From positions 4,960,001 through 5,024,000 of the forward strand of contig NC_072896.1 in assembly GCF_027943255.1 (NCBI RefSeq): a stretch of 64,000 nucleotides of DNA. The letters are read 5' to 3'. The stretch is from Anastrepha obliqua. Its lineage: Eukaryota > Arthropoda > Insecta > Diptera > Tephritidae. A program made the translations under genes and the position numbers. The notes beneath the pieces were generated by a model. The model ran no database searches, was not told the DNA's origin, and saw only the letters and a program-made list of their open reading frames with translations. Shown here piece by piece: positions 41,901-55,689 of the stretch (position 1 is its first letter; each line of letters starts with the position of its first letter).

Positions 41901-42162
41901 TTTGGGTGTTTGGCCGAGCTTCTCCTCCTATTTTATGGCGCGCATATTGCTGTTGCTACACAAATGGACGGACTTACAGTTTTAAGCCGACTCCGAACTG
42001 CTGATATTTTTCATGGCAGAAATACAATCGGGGGCTTGCCATTACCTGCCGAGGAGCGATCGCTATTAGCAAAAACGTCTGTCTCTTGGTCCTTCATGCA
42101 CAGAAATTCGAACCTGAGCACTTCCGAATGGTAGGCATGCAGCTACCCATTCGGCTACGGCC
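41901..42162 (-). repeat. SINE copy D, diverged
   Basis: TGGGTGTTTGGCCGAGCTTC, GGACGGACTTACAG, TTTTTCATGGCAGAAATACA and CCATTCGGCTACGGCC follow the SINE order. The tRNA-like head is at the right end. The tail and a clear target duplication are lost, so this is an old copy. Confidence 0.78.
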
Positions 42163-42261
42163 AGTACCAGTAGATGTTTCAAAATTTACAAGTTCTGTAA
42201 AGTTTTCTAACAGATGGCTAGAATCAAAGTTTACCTTGTGACCTTTTTACTCTATGATTAA

Positions 42262-42400
42262 TAATCACTTATCCCACGAATCAGTGCTACAATACTGAAA
42301 CGACCCGGAATTATATCCCGCCAAAAGCTGGCGCTTCAGCAGTATTTCCAAAAAAATTATGGATGTTTTATACAATTATAACTACAACAATGTTCGCAAA
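42262..42400 (+). repeat. Dispersed repeat, copy 3 (related to 13.3 kb)
   Basis: GACCCGGAATTATATCCCGC, then GCGCTTCAGCAGTATTTCC and TATAACTACAACAATG follow the order seen at 13.24-13.40 kb. An inverted copy is at about 44590-44710. Confidence 0.5.
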
Positions 42401-42599
42401 ACACAGGATAATACTCTACCATTTCGTCCGAGATCATCTCTCTGAAGCTGTTTCGCAAATCGCGCGGATCCTACACAAATCTGAACATCTATAAGTGTTT
42501 TTATATGTTTAAACCGGCACGCAAGGATGATAGATTTACCAGGTTCAGCCAGTAACTATGGCGAAAAATAAAATTGTGCGAGCAACTTCGGCTGTCACG

Positions 42600-42850
42600 T
42601 CACAGGGTACTCGGCAGCCGATCATTCCACATGTATTCACACACTCGGCCAATCAGTCGTTGTTCAGATAGCAACGAACTGATACTGTGTTAAGTTTTTT
42701 TCGTATGTCACTAACACATTCTTAGTTTTTTCGTAAACAAACCGATTCATAACCCCTGCTACGGTCAGCCTATCAGCTGATTCGGTCGAATCCACTGAGA
42801 GCCGGTCAATGGTCAGATATTGGCACACCCATGGTGAAGAGATTTTTAGA
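42600..42850 (-). repeat. Dispersed repeat, inverse copy of 25.1 kb
   Basis: Minus-strand GAATCGGTTTGTTTACGAAA, AAACTAAGAATGTGTTAGTG and CGACTGATTGGCCGAGTG match 25085-25335. Diverged by substitutions and small gaps. Confidence 0.65.
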
Positions 42851-43125
42851 GGTGCTTTTTGTAGTAGACCGTTATTCGGAATGTGTCGTCACTTGGGATG
42901 TGGTGTAACAAAATTTAGCTTGTGCTAGTGATATACGAATGCCATGGCATAAGCATTGGCAGTGTTGATTTTTTTAGTATATCACAAACACAAGCTAAAT
43001 TTTGTTAGACCTATCCCAAGTGACGTGGCAGCCAAAGTTATCCTGAAACTTTTTTCTTAATCATAGCTATCAAGCAAACCTTGAAATCGATCAACCTTAG
43101 ACCACACCTGTAAAAATCTTTTCAC
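42832..43125. repeat. Foldback/hairpin element
   Basis: The inner arms GTCACTTGGGATGTGGTGTA + ACAAAATTTAGCTTGTG (about 42889-42925) pair with CACAAGCTAAATTTTGTTAG...CCCAAGTGAC (about 42991-43024). The outer arms TGGTGAAGAGATTTTTA and TAAAAATCTTTTCACCA (about 42833 and 43108) also pair, with gaps between. The whole could fold as a long imperfect hairpin around a 40-50-base loop. Confidence 0.65.
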
Positions 43126-46109
43126 CACAACCAGCACGTTTCTCACAGTAAAGTGTGTGATTACCGATTATTTTGCGATGGCTCAACTGTTCTTAGTACA
43201 CGGAAGGTGCATCAAAGCAGATAAATAAGACCGAGAAAAGCAGTATATCGAACTAAAATGAGACTATGCTGAAAAATGAAGATAATTTTGTTTGCCTTGT
43301 TGGCTCGTGTGCTAATTAGACTGCCCGCGTACTATACTATAAACTACATTTAAAACGAACTAGGCAAAAACTAAATGAAAATTGTACGGTTTACAAGTAT
43401 AAATTAAGTTCTTGCTACATTTACAACAATAAGTATTTTCTTATACATAATTTTTTATCATAATAAATGTGTTTTAGTACTATAAATAGCACCAAACAAG
43501 TCAGTAAAAAAAACTGCAAAGGGGGCAAATATTACAAACAGGCATGCGAACAGCAAAATAATGGAGCTAGCAACCAAATCGATCTGAGTACTAAGTATAT
43601 TTTTTATGTGCAGAAGGGTCAACGACGTTTCCATTAGCAGCACCCAGCATATTTTATTTAGCGTGTGGCAATATTAAAAACGAAAAACATAAAATATGAG
43701 AAAAGTGTTCTGCAAAATCAACTTCCCCCTTTTTTAACTGAAAGAAGCTTGTTGCTTAATGTTAATTATGCTTGGCAGCGGGGTTGAGGCAACAGTTTTT
43801 AATAGTTTAATTTTTCATACTCGAATGACGCAAAAACAGAGAGGAACTTCTAAAAATATATATCTAACTATTATTAAAACAGGGGGAGCCAGCCGAGCCA
43901 ACAGCCAACAGCCAACACCAACTTAACCGCAAAGTGCCAAGCGGAAAGAAACGGAGACAAATGTAAAGTGCACGCGATATTTTTAATGTTTGTAGTCACT
44001 TATCAACTCAAAAAGGGGAAGAATGGCAAAAAACGACATCATAAAAGATGTGCATGGCGAACTAAAGCAGAGTTCGACTTATTGCGATAAAAATTAGCTA
44101 AATAAAGCAACAAAAGAAAGTTGAGAGACTAAATATTTTAGGGTTACTGTAAGTTGTTTTTCTCATCTAACCAATCCTGTGAGCTTTACCAACCGAACAT
44201 CGTGCAATGCATCTGTAGTGTGAACGAACTTCCAGCAGATTTTGGAGTGGTGGCATCATAGACTAATTTTTTTAGATTACTACGAGTAGAAGTTTGTAGC
44301 CTGTCATGAAAGCTATCAACTTGAGCGCCTTTCGTTATAGCTTAGTGGCACTCGCCAAGTCATACAACCCGTGAATCTACCAGTTACTCTTTAAGGATGT
44401 AGTCTGGTCAAATACTCATTTTTTATAGACAACGAAAAACAGGTATGTTTTCAAAAGCCCGGCATTTTGTTATTTTTCAAAAGAATGTTCCCATTGTCAC
44501 ACCTGCTAGAATGGCAAGCATTTTATTTTCTTTAAAAAAAAAAATCCTAAAAAATATCTATAAAAAAATAGTATTTGACCAGACTACGTCCTTAAGTTCT
44601 ATAATGTTTTTGTTGTAATATCATACAACTTTTCAATAAATATTTAGACAATGCTGCTGAAGTAGCATTCCTTGGCCGGTTACAAATCCGTGTTCCGTGG
44701 TTAGATCTTATTAGACTTGATTTGGGTACTTCGAAAATTAATGGTCCAAGAAGGAAGTGCGGTAGTGAAGCCAATATAATATCATAAATAAATTTATACT
44801 TATTTTAAGTCTTTCTTTTTTTAGAAAAATATATTTGCCCCACCCTTTACAATATTGTATGAACATTCATACAAACAGGACTCTAATCGCCACATCTACG
44901 CAATTATCGAATTCATATTCGCTTAAGGGCACATGGAAAAAGTGCTGCAAAAAATGCGAACAACTTCAGCATTCCAAGAAATCTATTGCCTTTTGAAGAA
45001 GTACCATCACCACCACCACCACCACTAGCAGCCAACCGATCAACAAACGAAATAAACAAGAAATAAGAAAAAGAATAGAATGTACGAATGTACGAAGAAG
45101 GTTGCAACACTACCATGCGAACGCATTGTCTCGCATAAAGGAATTCGTTCATGGAATCCACAGAATTGAATAAATGTTTGCACCATCATCACCATGCAAC
45201 GTCCACGCAGGGAAATGATCAAAACAACAAAATCGAAAAAAAAAACTGATCATCGAGCAATTGTTGCAATTGCTGTGTGCTGCTATGAAGGCGAGCACAA
45301 TCGCCTGAGATTCGGCACGCATTCATGCATTGCCGTGCGCAAATATGCACAATTGACATACATGCATACGAGTATGGATATTATATGTGTCTATATGAGT
45401 ATGTAGATCGCCGACGCCACTTCCTTCTGCCCGGCAGAAGAAGTATTGGTATGCTATGCGCCGACGTACCCATCTTGAAGGCGGAGTTCACAGCAACGCA
45501 AAAACACGCAACGAAATTCCTTCCCACGAGGACTATATATGTATGTATGTATGTATGTATATATGTATGTATGGATGTCTGTCTGGCTCTGCGGTATAGG
45601 TAAGTTATGCGATCCATACAAAGTCTTGATTAGTTGTTCTTGTGTCTGTCTGGTATGCTCCATTATTATTTTTTTCTTTTGTTGTCTGTTTTGTTACTTT
45701 TATTAATGACTTTGAGAAATGGGTTCAAGGAACGGCGAGGATTCAATGTCTTTGCAGCAAAGAATTCTTTGAACTCGATGAAGGACACTGCAGCAGTCAC
45801 AAACAACTTAGTGAGATTTAAGATTTTTTTTGTTTGTTTTGCGATCGGTATGTTTATCAATACTTTGTTTTTGAAGTAACAGAATGCACAAAATTGGCGC
45901 CAAAACTGCACGGTGTTGTTGATAAAAAAAATAGTAACTGCATTGAAAAGTAAACCTTCTCTTACTAAGGTTTCCAAGAAAACCAAGCTAAGAATAGAAG
46001 AGAAATTTTTCACAAGCAATTTCAAGAATTATCGATCTAAAGAAATATTTTCGGAAAACACATAAAACCGGATATTGTTTTAACGTCACAATAAGAAAGA
46101 AAGTTGAAA
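43126..46109. other. Non-coding stretch
   Basis: It contains an inverted copy of the 13.3-kb repeat (about 44590-44710) and a GTAT/ATGT array at 45535-45575. No gene recognised. Confidence 0.45.
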
Positions 46110-46660
46110 AAATAAGTCTACCTGTGCGGTACCTGCAGCGAAGAACTAAAGGAATTTTGTTATCTTGGGAGTGTCGTCAATAAAGACGGCTACTCGCAGA
46201 TATACGCAGCCGAATATCAAAAGGCCGTGCAGTGTTCGGCTTGTTGGACAAAGCGTGGAGGTCATCTGATATATCTCGGCGCAGGAAACTCAGAATATTC
46301 GAGTCCAATGTTAAGTCAGTTGTCTTATGAAAATGCGAAACTTGGAGCACGTCTGTGAGAGACATACATAAATGACCCTCAACGCTTTATCAACCGCAGC
46401 CTTCGCAGAAGCTTGCGAATCTTTTTAGCCTAACAATATCTCTAACAACACTTTCTTTGCTCTGACAGAGCGAAAACCTGTTCAAGTGGAATTGGATTGG
46501 CCACAGTCAACGGAAACCCAATGAAAGCATTGCCAAAGCAACTTTGAACTGGAATGCGTAAGGAAATCGCAGATGTGGCAGACCATCGAACACATGTAGG
46601 CAACTAGTAGAGGAAGTTACAGCCAGGGCGCTCTTGGCGGTCCCCTCCCTTAGTGGGAAA
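46110..46660 (+). pseudogene. LINE C-terminal remnant (RTE/CR1-like)
   Basis: The plus strand, over several frames, reads EELKEFCYLGSVVNKDG, SSDISRRRKLRIFESNVKSV, CETWSTSVRDIH, WNWIGHSQRKPNESIAKATL and RKRRCGRPS-like residues. The order matches the C-terminal part of an RT protein: YLGSxV...LRIFxSNVKSVxLxxxExW...WIGHxLRKPxxSIAKxxL. Stops and shifts make it non-coding. Same family type as the 38.3-39.0 kb remnant. Confidence 0.75.
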
Positions 46661-48739
46661 AAAGAGGGTGATCCTAAAAGAAAAAAGGTACAGAAGACAA
46701 ATACGGTAAGATGGCATTGATCTTGACTTGATTTAGTTCACATTAAGCAGCTGTTTCCGTATTCCATTAACTAAGTCGGTAAAGGTGACCGCAAGCAACA
46801 ATGGCGTACGTCATCATTATCTCAGTTCCAATTTAAAACTGACAAGCATAAATATAACGTAAATATATTTCCATTTCGTCGCCAGTGAGTTGATGGCAAG
46901 TACAGTTGAGCTGCTCTTGTTATGCATTACAGTTCAAAAAGAGTGGATGCCAGTATGGCTTCATTGTTTGACACGATCTATTAAGATCCAGCACCTGCGA
47001 GACTGCAAGGTTGATACTGAAGGAAATGACCTGAAGTTATTAGATCTGAAAGAAACACCGGCAATTGTTGTAGATGTACACATAAAATCTCTTATTTCCC
47101 AATCTCGGTAAACCGAAAAGAGCCAAGTCTCAAACCAACTAGCACACCACACATACGCACTCATTAGAAAATTCCTGTGGAGACCAAACCAAAATTCAAT
47201 CGTTTAGTAGTAGTGCATAGTATTGTAGTAGCGAGCGGTCGTGATGGTAGTAGCCGGCTAAAGATACGACGCGTCCAAGAAGTGCAAGCAACAGCAGTTG
47301 TAAGAGATTCTTTCTGGCCGCAACCCACAAAAGCTAGTATTATGAAAGCCGATGAAACAAATCCATGCAAAAGAATGTAGGAATGTAAATAAAAACAAAC
47401 AAAGCCAGCAAGAGAGTAAAGGAGATACGAAGAAACAGATTGATTGAGAGCAACTGATGCTGAGAGCTTAAGCTTACATCGACCATGCCGACTAGGCAAG
47501 GTTGGGTATGAGAATGTTTGAAAAAACAACAAACAACACGTTCGTGACAAAAACAAACGACAGCTAAAGCTAAATCAACCACAGTTGCTGAGAAGATGCA
47601 ACAGTAATGAGACCGTTGCTGTAGCGGCGAAAGCAGCGATATTAGGGCGTTGAACTAACCAGCCAGCCTACATTGCGAATGCGGTTGCGAGAGTCCGGAG
47701 TAAAGCACATCGTCAACAACAAAAGAAACCAATACTAAAACATGTCACTAACAAAACGAAAGCTTGAATTGAAATAACTTGGCCGCCGCCAAAACAAACG
47801 ATAGACAGGCGAAAAGTCGGGGCAAACAGCCGACTGACAATTAGACAGACAGACAAACAGACAAGGCAACAAAGTAAACTATGGCCTGGGAATGGGTTGG
47901 CCGAGTTGCATAAAACTAACACTACCGAGTGCCGGTGATAGCTTGATTTCAGGTTTGTCTGACTGGTGCGAGGAAAACAATCAAGTTGTTGGTTGGCCGT
48001 CAACGTCATCATCATCATCAACATTATCATCATCATCGTCGTCGGCTAGTCTCTTGGCCGACAGCAAAGGACAAAAGGTAAACTTAACTTCAACTTTATA
48101 CGCACACATAAAATTCGAATTCTATAAAGAAATGTGTAAAATATCGACAAACTGGGGTAGAAATATGTAGTAAAACGCTGTGCAAAAGGGTGTTGCGGGG
48201 TAGGAATGCACCAAACGCAATAAACGCAATGACGACGAAAGCTGACGACATTAACAGTGAAATGATGATAATAGCGTTGAAAACAACATGAACGGAAAGG
48301 AAGTGGAGAATCAGCAAACTAACAACACATACATAGGAGCATATAAATTGAGTGCAGACGAATGGCACATGGGCAAATATGTAGGCAGAGTGGAGAGAAC
48401 AGAAAGAACGTATGAGAACAGCGCAAACGATTTTTGGTGGGGTGAGTAATTTTATTTGAGGTGAGTAATATTAGTTGTAGTGAATGAAAATAGTTTGAAA
48501 GCCATTGGAGTGTTTTATACGACTTGATTTTTGCGTTTGTTTTTATTGTATTCATTACTGACCTGAACAAATATTTCATACGAGCAAATTATTAAAATTT
48601 ATGTGAACAAATATAGAATATTTCATAAGAATTAATTCTCAAAATTTATTTCATTCATTAAGCAACTAAATTGTATTCAAAATTTTAGTTAGATAACTAG
48701 GTGTTATTAGCACTGACAACTACTGGACCGGACAGTATA
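46661..48739. other. Non-coding stretch
   Basis: It has a (CAT)n-type array at 48005-48043. Open frames on both strands lack motifs and are composition artefacts. Confidence 0.45.
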
Positions 48740-49085
48740 TAGACAGACGTTAAGCGACATTCATCGGGAGAATCTTACCAACTTCATAAACTCCCGACCC
48801 TCGAATGCCACCACCTATTGCAGACGAAAAGCTTCGAGTGCCTCCAACGAGACCCGCGCAACTTTGGCTGACTTACGATCTGGATATTGTAGTGGGTAAA
48901 CCTCGACATACACAATATAATATATGTCCGGCAAGTGAAGGTACATCGCACGATACTAACCACCTAACACTCTCTCCCGCTAGGCCCAATTGACGAAACA
49001 GCACGTCTTCTAGGCTTACCGTTAGAATAGTTAGACGAAGACGATCGAAGACTACACCGCACTGGCGGGGCCTAGGTAACTGATA
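48740..49085 (+). pseudogene. LINE 3'-end remnant (Jockey/CR1-like)
   Basis: The plus strand reads NICPASEGTSHDTNHLTLSP, then ETARLLGLPLE and DEDDRRLHRTGGA. This is the tail motif CPxCxxxPHDTNHLFxCP...LWxxP...D of the same family as the larger remnant at 55.7-56.9 kb, with two cysteines and the final C already lost. Confidence 0.7.
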
Positions 49086-50109
49086 GAACAATAACAAAAA
49101 CAGGCAAAACCCGTGAGTACGCCAAACTTGTCACGTACGCACTAAAAAAGAACGCAAGATTCAGAGAGTGCCCAATTGTATGAAAGATGTATGTATGTAT
49201 GTACATATGTATGTCCGTAAGCAAATGGACCAAACGAAGAGAAAACCACCAAAGAGCTAAAGTGCAAACATTTTGTACGACATTTGTCAGAGCCAATCAA
49301 ACAGTCAGCTCAAATCCAAGATTTGCAAATTCGCACATCATTCGTGTAACAATTTACTGTCGTATGCGAAATGTGTCATTCTTTCGGTACTTTCTCGCAT
49401 TTTTGTGCACATTTTCACACGGATAGATACAAAAAGAAACCATAAGCCATAAAACATGTTTGAAGTGACCAACATTTTAACGACCTCAGATGTGTTGAGG
49501 TCAGATGAGTTGCAAAAAAGAGCAATTGAACATTCATGAGTACAAAAACAAATATATGTATGTATGCATGTTAGTTAACCTTTCTTATTGGTCCGCAATT
49601 GATTGCGCAATTTTGCCTTCATTTTTTAATTATTCGTATTTAAATAGCATCAACCGTTCGGAGGTGGATAAAAAATGGTGAAGGATATGATGAATGATGT
49701 ACTGCAAGTGGATGAAGAACAATTGTCGAGCGCTCTAAAACTTAAAAGTCAGTATTGGATACGAAAGATTAAAGGTGTATGACGGAGTTGCCGTGACAGT
49801 ATGCATAAAAAGCAAAGGATATACATATGTATGTTTGTATAACCACAAATCAAAGGACGGAAATCAAACAAATCAAAAAAGACGAAACCTATAGAAGATG
49901 CTTTGGAAGACACAGGACAAACGAATGCGGGCAAATGAGAAGTTCAGTTTGGACTAAGATGACAACCGTCCGTGTAATAGTAAGCAATGCCCGGTGTACA
50001 CAGGGCATCCCACGGCGAATAAACAGAAATTAGGATACTAGCAATCAAAATACAGAGAAATAAAAGCCCCTTTAGAAGGCAACAGGAAACCATTAAAGGT
50101 AAACTTTTC
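49086..50109. other. Non-coding stretch
   Basis: Short ATGT repeats at 49188-49212 and 49810-49836. The last part (49940-50100) may be the 5' end of the following LINE, but shows no clear motif. Confidence 0.4.
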
Positions 50110-51440
50110 CATGAGAACATTCACGGAAATGTATCGACATAGAATGTACGAGGTTTATACGAATCAGGAAAATTAGAAAATACAATCAATGAATTTAAAA
50201 GACTAAAACTTGACTTCCTCTGCGTAAGAGAAAATGCCGATATCTCCGGAAAAATCTAAATGAATTATTGAAAAGATGCAATAATATGAATAAATGCTGT
50301 TGACAAGGCAAGAACCAAAAACCTAGTAACAAAAACTAATATGGCCAGAGAAAAATGGATGAATGACGAAATATTAGACTTGATGAATGAAAGAAGAGAA
50401 TATCGAAACATGAATAAGGACAAGTGTAAACGAAGGTACAAGGAAATCAGAAACAAAATAAGAGACGAAAGGAACCAATAGATGAAAAGGCAACGTCATG
50501 ATATCGAACGATTGGAAAAACCACAAGCAAGAAAGTAATAACAAACCAGAACGAAAAACATAATATATGGTTAATATTTGAATGAATTATTTAAAGACGA
50601 CTCGGGAGAGAAAAATATTAGAATAAACGATATAACAGGTGATCCATTACTTCATCAACATAAAAAAAATATATTTTGTGACGAAATTACAGTGGTAATT
50701 TTAAAGCATATATATAGACGACAGTGGAATGGCAACTCAAATGTAGGTATTTAACTATATGTATGAAACTGTATAATGTCAGAGCTCATGGTGGATATCT
50801 ACTATAATTGTTGTACCAAAAAAACCAATGTAAAGCAATGTAAGGACTACCGGCTAACAGTGGACTTCGCTATTAAGTTAATGCAAGGCTAACCATAGCA
50901 AATGAAGTAATAAAAAAGTAGAAAAATAAAAAAAACTTCCAATACATACCTCGGAGTATGGCTGAACGACCACGATCATGAAATAAGCTGTAGAATAGAA
51001 ACTGTCAGAGCAGCCGCCTTCATGAAAATTAGTGAACTACTGACATGTCGACACAAAACAATGAAATTATGGGCATTATTTTTGAAATGCTAACTCTATA
51101 TGGACGTTGAAAACTGCAAGCACACACTGACTAGAAGCCTTTGAAATGTGGTGCTACAGAAAAATTATGAGAATAAGGTAGACTGACAAAGTATAAAATG
51201 GCGTAGCGCTAAATAGGATGCAAACTTTAAGGACCATGCTAACGGACATAAAACGAAGAAAAGTCGTTTATTCGGACATATTACAAGGGACAGCAAATAC
51301 AATGTTTTACAGCTGTTGAAACAAAGAAAAATCGAAGAACGAAGAGAAATTGGCAGGGGGACAATGACTTGGTCTGACAACATTCGGGAGTGGAGAGGTC
51401 TCAAAACCATTGGCGAACTAACAGAGGCATCATATCATTA
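50110..51440 (+). pseudogene. RTE/CR1-like LINE remnant: endonuclease start, linker and RT C-terminus
   Basis: The plus strand, in broken frames, reads RECTRFIRIRKIRKYNQ/NVRGLYESGKLENTINEFKR then LKLDFLCVRE (start of an apurinic-type endonuclease). Next come EILDLMNERREYRNMNKDK and CKRRYKEIRNKIRDERN (the linker before the RT), and after a large gap YLGVWLNDHDHEISCRIETV, GHITRDSKYNVLQLL and GRGTMTWSDNIREWRGL. The RT core is mostly deleted. The order of parts fits one decayed element of about 1.3 kb. Confidence 0.72.
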
Positions 51441-54239
51441 ATAATATGACCGGACAAGCGTATGTCTAAGAGCAAAATAACACTTGTATGAAATCGACAA
51501 ATAGATACGCAGACCAAGAAGAAACCAACTTTAAATCAACTGATACAATTAATAGAAGAATAAAAATTAACATTTAAAAAAATTTTTTTTTTTGAATTAC
51601 CAAAACTGTTTGTCATTTAAAATCTACACCTTAAAACAATTGGTGTTTTCAGTACAAAAATTTAAAAGAAATAGAAGTGAAATGTTAACGACCTACGTCG
51701 CTTCTACCAATCATTTGCATGCGTTCAGGCTTAATATCGAAAATGTAAACCAATTAATATTGGAGTGAGAAATGACAGACTGTAAATCTAATTAAAGTCT
51801 TTTAAAAAATTTCACACCCGCGTGAAAACAACCATCTACAAAATATTTCAAAATCACGTTAAAAACTCATTACAACGATGAAATCTAATTATAAAACCAC
51901 TAAGAATGTATATCGAGAAAATGCAAGTGAAAAAGAAACTAAGAGGCGTTAAAAGAAGCCCACAACCAATCAACTAACTGCTGTACAAAGTAAAAGCGTA
52001 CCACGAAGGTGTGTGTGTGTGTGTGCGTGTGCGAAGCAATTTTAATGAACTTCGCGTTGAGGTCGGTTGCTTTAATGCACTCGCAGCAAGCAACTGTCAA
52101 CGCCGAAGCACCACAACAAAACCAACATCGCAGCCTTTTAATAGCTACAAATCAATTTTCAAAGTTCAAAGCGTAGGAGTCTCTCGCACCGTACCTCAGT
52201 GTAAGGCCCCGTTCATTGCTGACGACCTCATCAGCGGCTACTCCCACAGACAGACAGACAGCCACCCACTTTTCTTCCGCACTTTGGTGTTCCATAAACA
52301 TAGAGCTTCCCACACACACACACCCAGCAGGACAATATGCTGGCAAAGAGCAAGTAAATGACAGACGGGCCAAAAGACCCACCGACCGTCCAACCGTCCG
52401 ACCGCCCAACAGGCAGACAAAGTAAACCAACAAATTCCCTACTATGTGAAGAACTGGGAGTGGTACCATTAAATAAATAATGTTGTTGTAAGTATGATAT
52501 ATGTATGTATGTAAGTATACGAAGTAGCAATCGAAGAGGAAGTGAGCGAACGGAAGTCAGTCAGCCGCGAGTGAACCACTCCTACTCCTCTCGCACCAAA
52601 GAAACGCTTAGTTTTAACTAAACTAATTACACAATAGAGCAGCTAAATTAAAACTATGAGTAACTGTAAATGGTGACTGGTGACTGGTGATTGGCGACGG
52701 GTGAATTTAAAGGGCACAACAGCAACCCTTGACTCCATTGGATACCAAGAATATAAATTCTCATATTGTGGCACATTAAAAGCTTTAAACAAGCCATTGG
52801 GTATGGCTGATGGTGTTTTTGGTTCACTTGGCACACGGGATTCCAAAAACTTGGAAGGCTACCGGCGAACACGCACCACTGATCACAGAGACAAAGTCAA
52901 GTGACGGTGACGATGAAGAGAGTAGAAAATTGATGTCAACACAGCAAAGCTCAAGCGGGCCGCTTAAGGCTAGTGTGTGGATGGAACAAATTTAAAGCAG
53001 TGGTAAGTGTCGAAACGACATCAAAAAACAACAAAACCATAACTAAAGAATGTATTCAAAGACATCCCATCAAAACTTTTCTTATATGTATGTACACACA
53101 TTTAACAGCATCACACGCGCACACACACAACCTTACGTATGCATACGTACATGTGAAGTATACAAGACAACATTGTGTAAGCTGTAAGGAAGCAAGTGTC
53201 ATCGTGTTGTCGTCGTCGTCATCATCAGCGGCAGTTACTATGTTGATGTTAGTGGCAATGGTAGTTGCCGAGTCCAATGACAAATATTAAATACTATTCC
53301 ACATTTTACAATATAACAACAACAATCAAAGTTGAAGAAGTGAGCTTACGAGCAAGAATCGCAGCATACCAACGCCATCAGAGAAACATGTAAAGTATAT
53401 ACATACATGTGTATGTACGTATAGGTATACTTGTAATAGATGAAGGGATGGCACATAAACGGCGAGCAGTTGCTGGCATTCGAACCAAGATGGCATGGAA
53501 GTGCCGGCAATGAAGCATCATCGGCGTGCCAAAGTAGCGGAGGAAAAGAAGAACATTACCTCATACAATGTACGAGTCTATGCAGTTGGTAGTAGAAAAA
53601 TCCAATATGCGATGGCAGTCAACTTGCTGCCTACTCGACCGCGGTTGACTTAACATTCATACAGGTTCAACAACCCATTTTAAAATCGATCAGTGTGATA
53701 CTACACACACTCAGATGGGCATTGTGTAATTGATGTTGGACGAGAAAAATATCGACGTGTGTAGTCTAAGAGAAGAAATTACAGAAATTCCAGAAATCGC
53801 TGAGCATTTGAAGCAATGAATAGTTCAAAATGAAGATTCGCATTAAAGCTGGCATGCCACAATTAAATTACTAAGCCTGCGAGAACGGTTGATTATATAA
53901 AATCACAGTTACTCAATTCTCACAAGAGAATACCAAATGTATATCCATCAAATCTTATGCTCAGTACTCTCAGCCAAGTTATGAAGCAAAATTCAAGCAT
54001 TCTCGGAGCAGCATATACGCCACATGGTGGATCAATTTCGACGTTTACTCCAAGTAATATAATATTTAGCCAATACCAGCTCATACTGTGTAGCAAACCA
54101 GCCTAGCCGCTGTAGAAGTGAATGCGGGACAGAGGAGACTAATTTGTCAATTCAACCAAGTGGTTGATTTAGACGTAGAAGATATTGCAGATGCAATAGA
54201 ATATAAAAGTAGCTTTATACTTCGAGCTAAGGGTCTTTA
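51441..54239. other. Non-coding stretch
   Basis: A GT run is at 52009-52028. The stretch 53440-54130 has short coding-like patches but no motif I recognise. No gene called. Confidence 0.4.
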
Positions 54240-54565
54240 CTCATCACAATACCTCATACGGATCCAGTTCGCTCAGTAAATCTAAGATGGAGGTGGGTTG
54301 AGCTGAGCATATCTGCCTGTCTTTTGCCGTACTCGACTGAGAAGTATACTCATTCTTGCTATGGCATCGCATTTGAGCAGAACGAAGTTTCCGAGGATTG
54401 GTCGCGAAAACGGTAGGAGTGAATGGATAATATCCTGTAAATGGATGCACTATTTGCTGCGAGCTGTGAAAATACCAGTGAGTATTCTCAGTTTGCCCTT
54501 GGAGAAGCTTATGAGCTGCTTAAATGTCTTTTGGCTTTTGCATAACAATAAATAATAACTAGCCT
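54240..54565 (-). pseudogene. LINE 3'-end remnant
   Basis: The minus strand reads KTFKQLMSFSKGKLRILTGI, then IHLQDIIHSLL, VLLKCDAIARMSILL and STAKDRQICSAQPTSILDLL. Pattern LxLLTGxLTGH...C...xLCxCxALARxRxxxLG is the RNase H-to-tail region of Jockey/I-type LINEs. Related to the shorter copy at 39.5-39.7 kb. Confidence 0.55.
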
Positions 54566-55689
54566 GGCGTAGACCCTTATAAGGCTCCCTCCATTATTTT
54601 TTTATATAACCTGAATGCGATAAAATTGCCACGCTCATGAAGGCAAAATATTCACTTTTATAATCATTAAACTATCTGTGTATTATCTGCAAAGTTCTAT
54701 TACAAAAAAAACAGGCGCTTTATGGAATATATTTAAAATATTTTTAATCACAATTTTAAAAATATTCGTGAACCTCACAAGTTTATAAAATATTTGACTC
54801 ATCGCAAATTTTATTTTCCTATTTAAAAAGTTTTTGTATGCAAAAATGCTACTCAAGAATTTCTTCCACCCCTCTTTACTTCAGCTGCATGATGAGAGAC
54901 GACAAATTGACACTGTTGCTGAGTTTAATGATTACGACAGTAGTTGACACTGAAATTAATAACGTTCGGGAGGCACAGAAAAACGCAACGCTAAGCGACG
55001 TGACTTGTAAGGCCTGTCACAGAAAATTAAAAATTAATGTTTTGACGAAAGAAAATGGAAAAATATCTAATCATATATGTATGTATGTATGTACGTGTAA
55101 AGGCGCTGACATTCCAGAATGCGAAAATAAGGATAATAGAGAATTCAGAATGTATATGCATAAATGTAGGATACCTCGATTCACGCATGCCCATACCCTC
55201 TTAAATAAAATAAAGTAAATAAATAGTTATTTCTTATTTAATTTTAATAATTTTTGTATAAAAATATATGTAGTTTATCCTACTACAAAAACCCTATAAA
55301 TCGAAGTTGGTACACAGAGCATATGGAAGTACAATACATAAATGGCCCAAACGCTCTTTTTCGAAAATGGAAGGCGGCCCAGTAAACCTGAATAAATAAC
55401 ACAAGCCGTAATGACTTGATTGACTTTTAGAATTTCTCCGAAAAGAAAATTAATGATTAGGGATTAAAGCTCTGACTTCTCAGGTTGGCTTTAACCTTTT
55501 TAGAACCAATTTTTCAAAAAGTTTGCCGACTACTAGTGAAAGACCAGAAAGATATTATAACCATAGGGCTGCATTAAATACTCAAGTCACATTTTTCATC
55601 CGTTCACCTAAACCAATATTTTATTGTGAAATTTACATATCGTTTCTAGCCTTTCCTGTTGTTCTTGCTGTTGTAGCAGTTCACTAGGC
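54566..55689. other. Non-coding stretch
   Basis: The plus-strand frame 54838-55218 (126 codons) has no recognisable domain. It contains a CKACHRKLKIN patch but no second cysteine pair, so it is not called as a gene. Confidence 0.4.

Noticed and set aside
45535..45575. Tandem array resembling a repeat-spacer locus
   Set aside because: A plain GTAT/ATGT microsatellite; no repeat-spacer structure anywhere in the window.
53440..54130. Possible extra LINE fragment
   Set aside because: Short coding-like patches, but no endonuclease, RT or tail motif could be confirmed.
54838..55218. 126-codon plus-strand frame with a CKAC patch
   Set aside because: Only one Cys pair, no zinc-binding partner, no similarity recognised.
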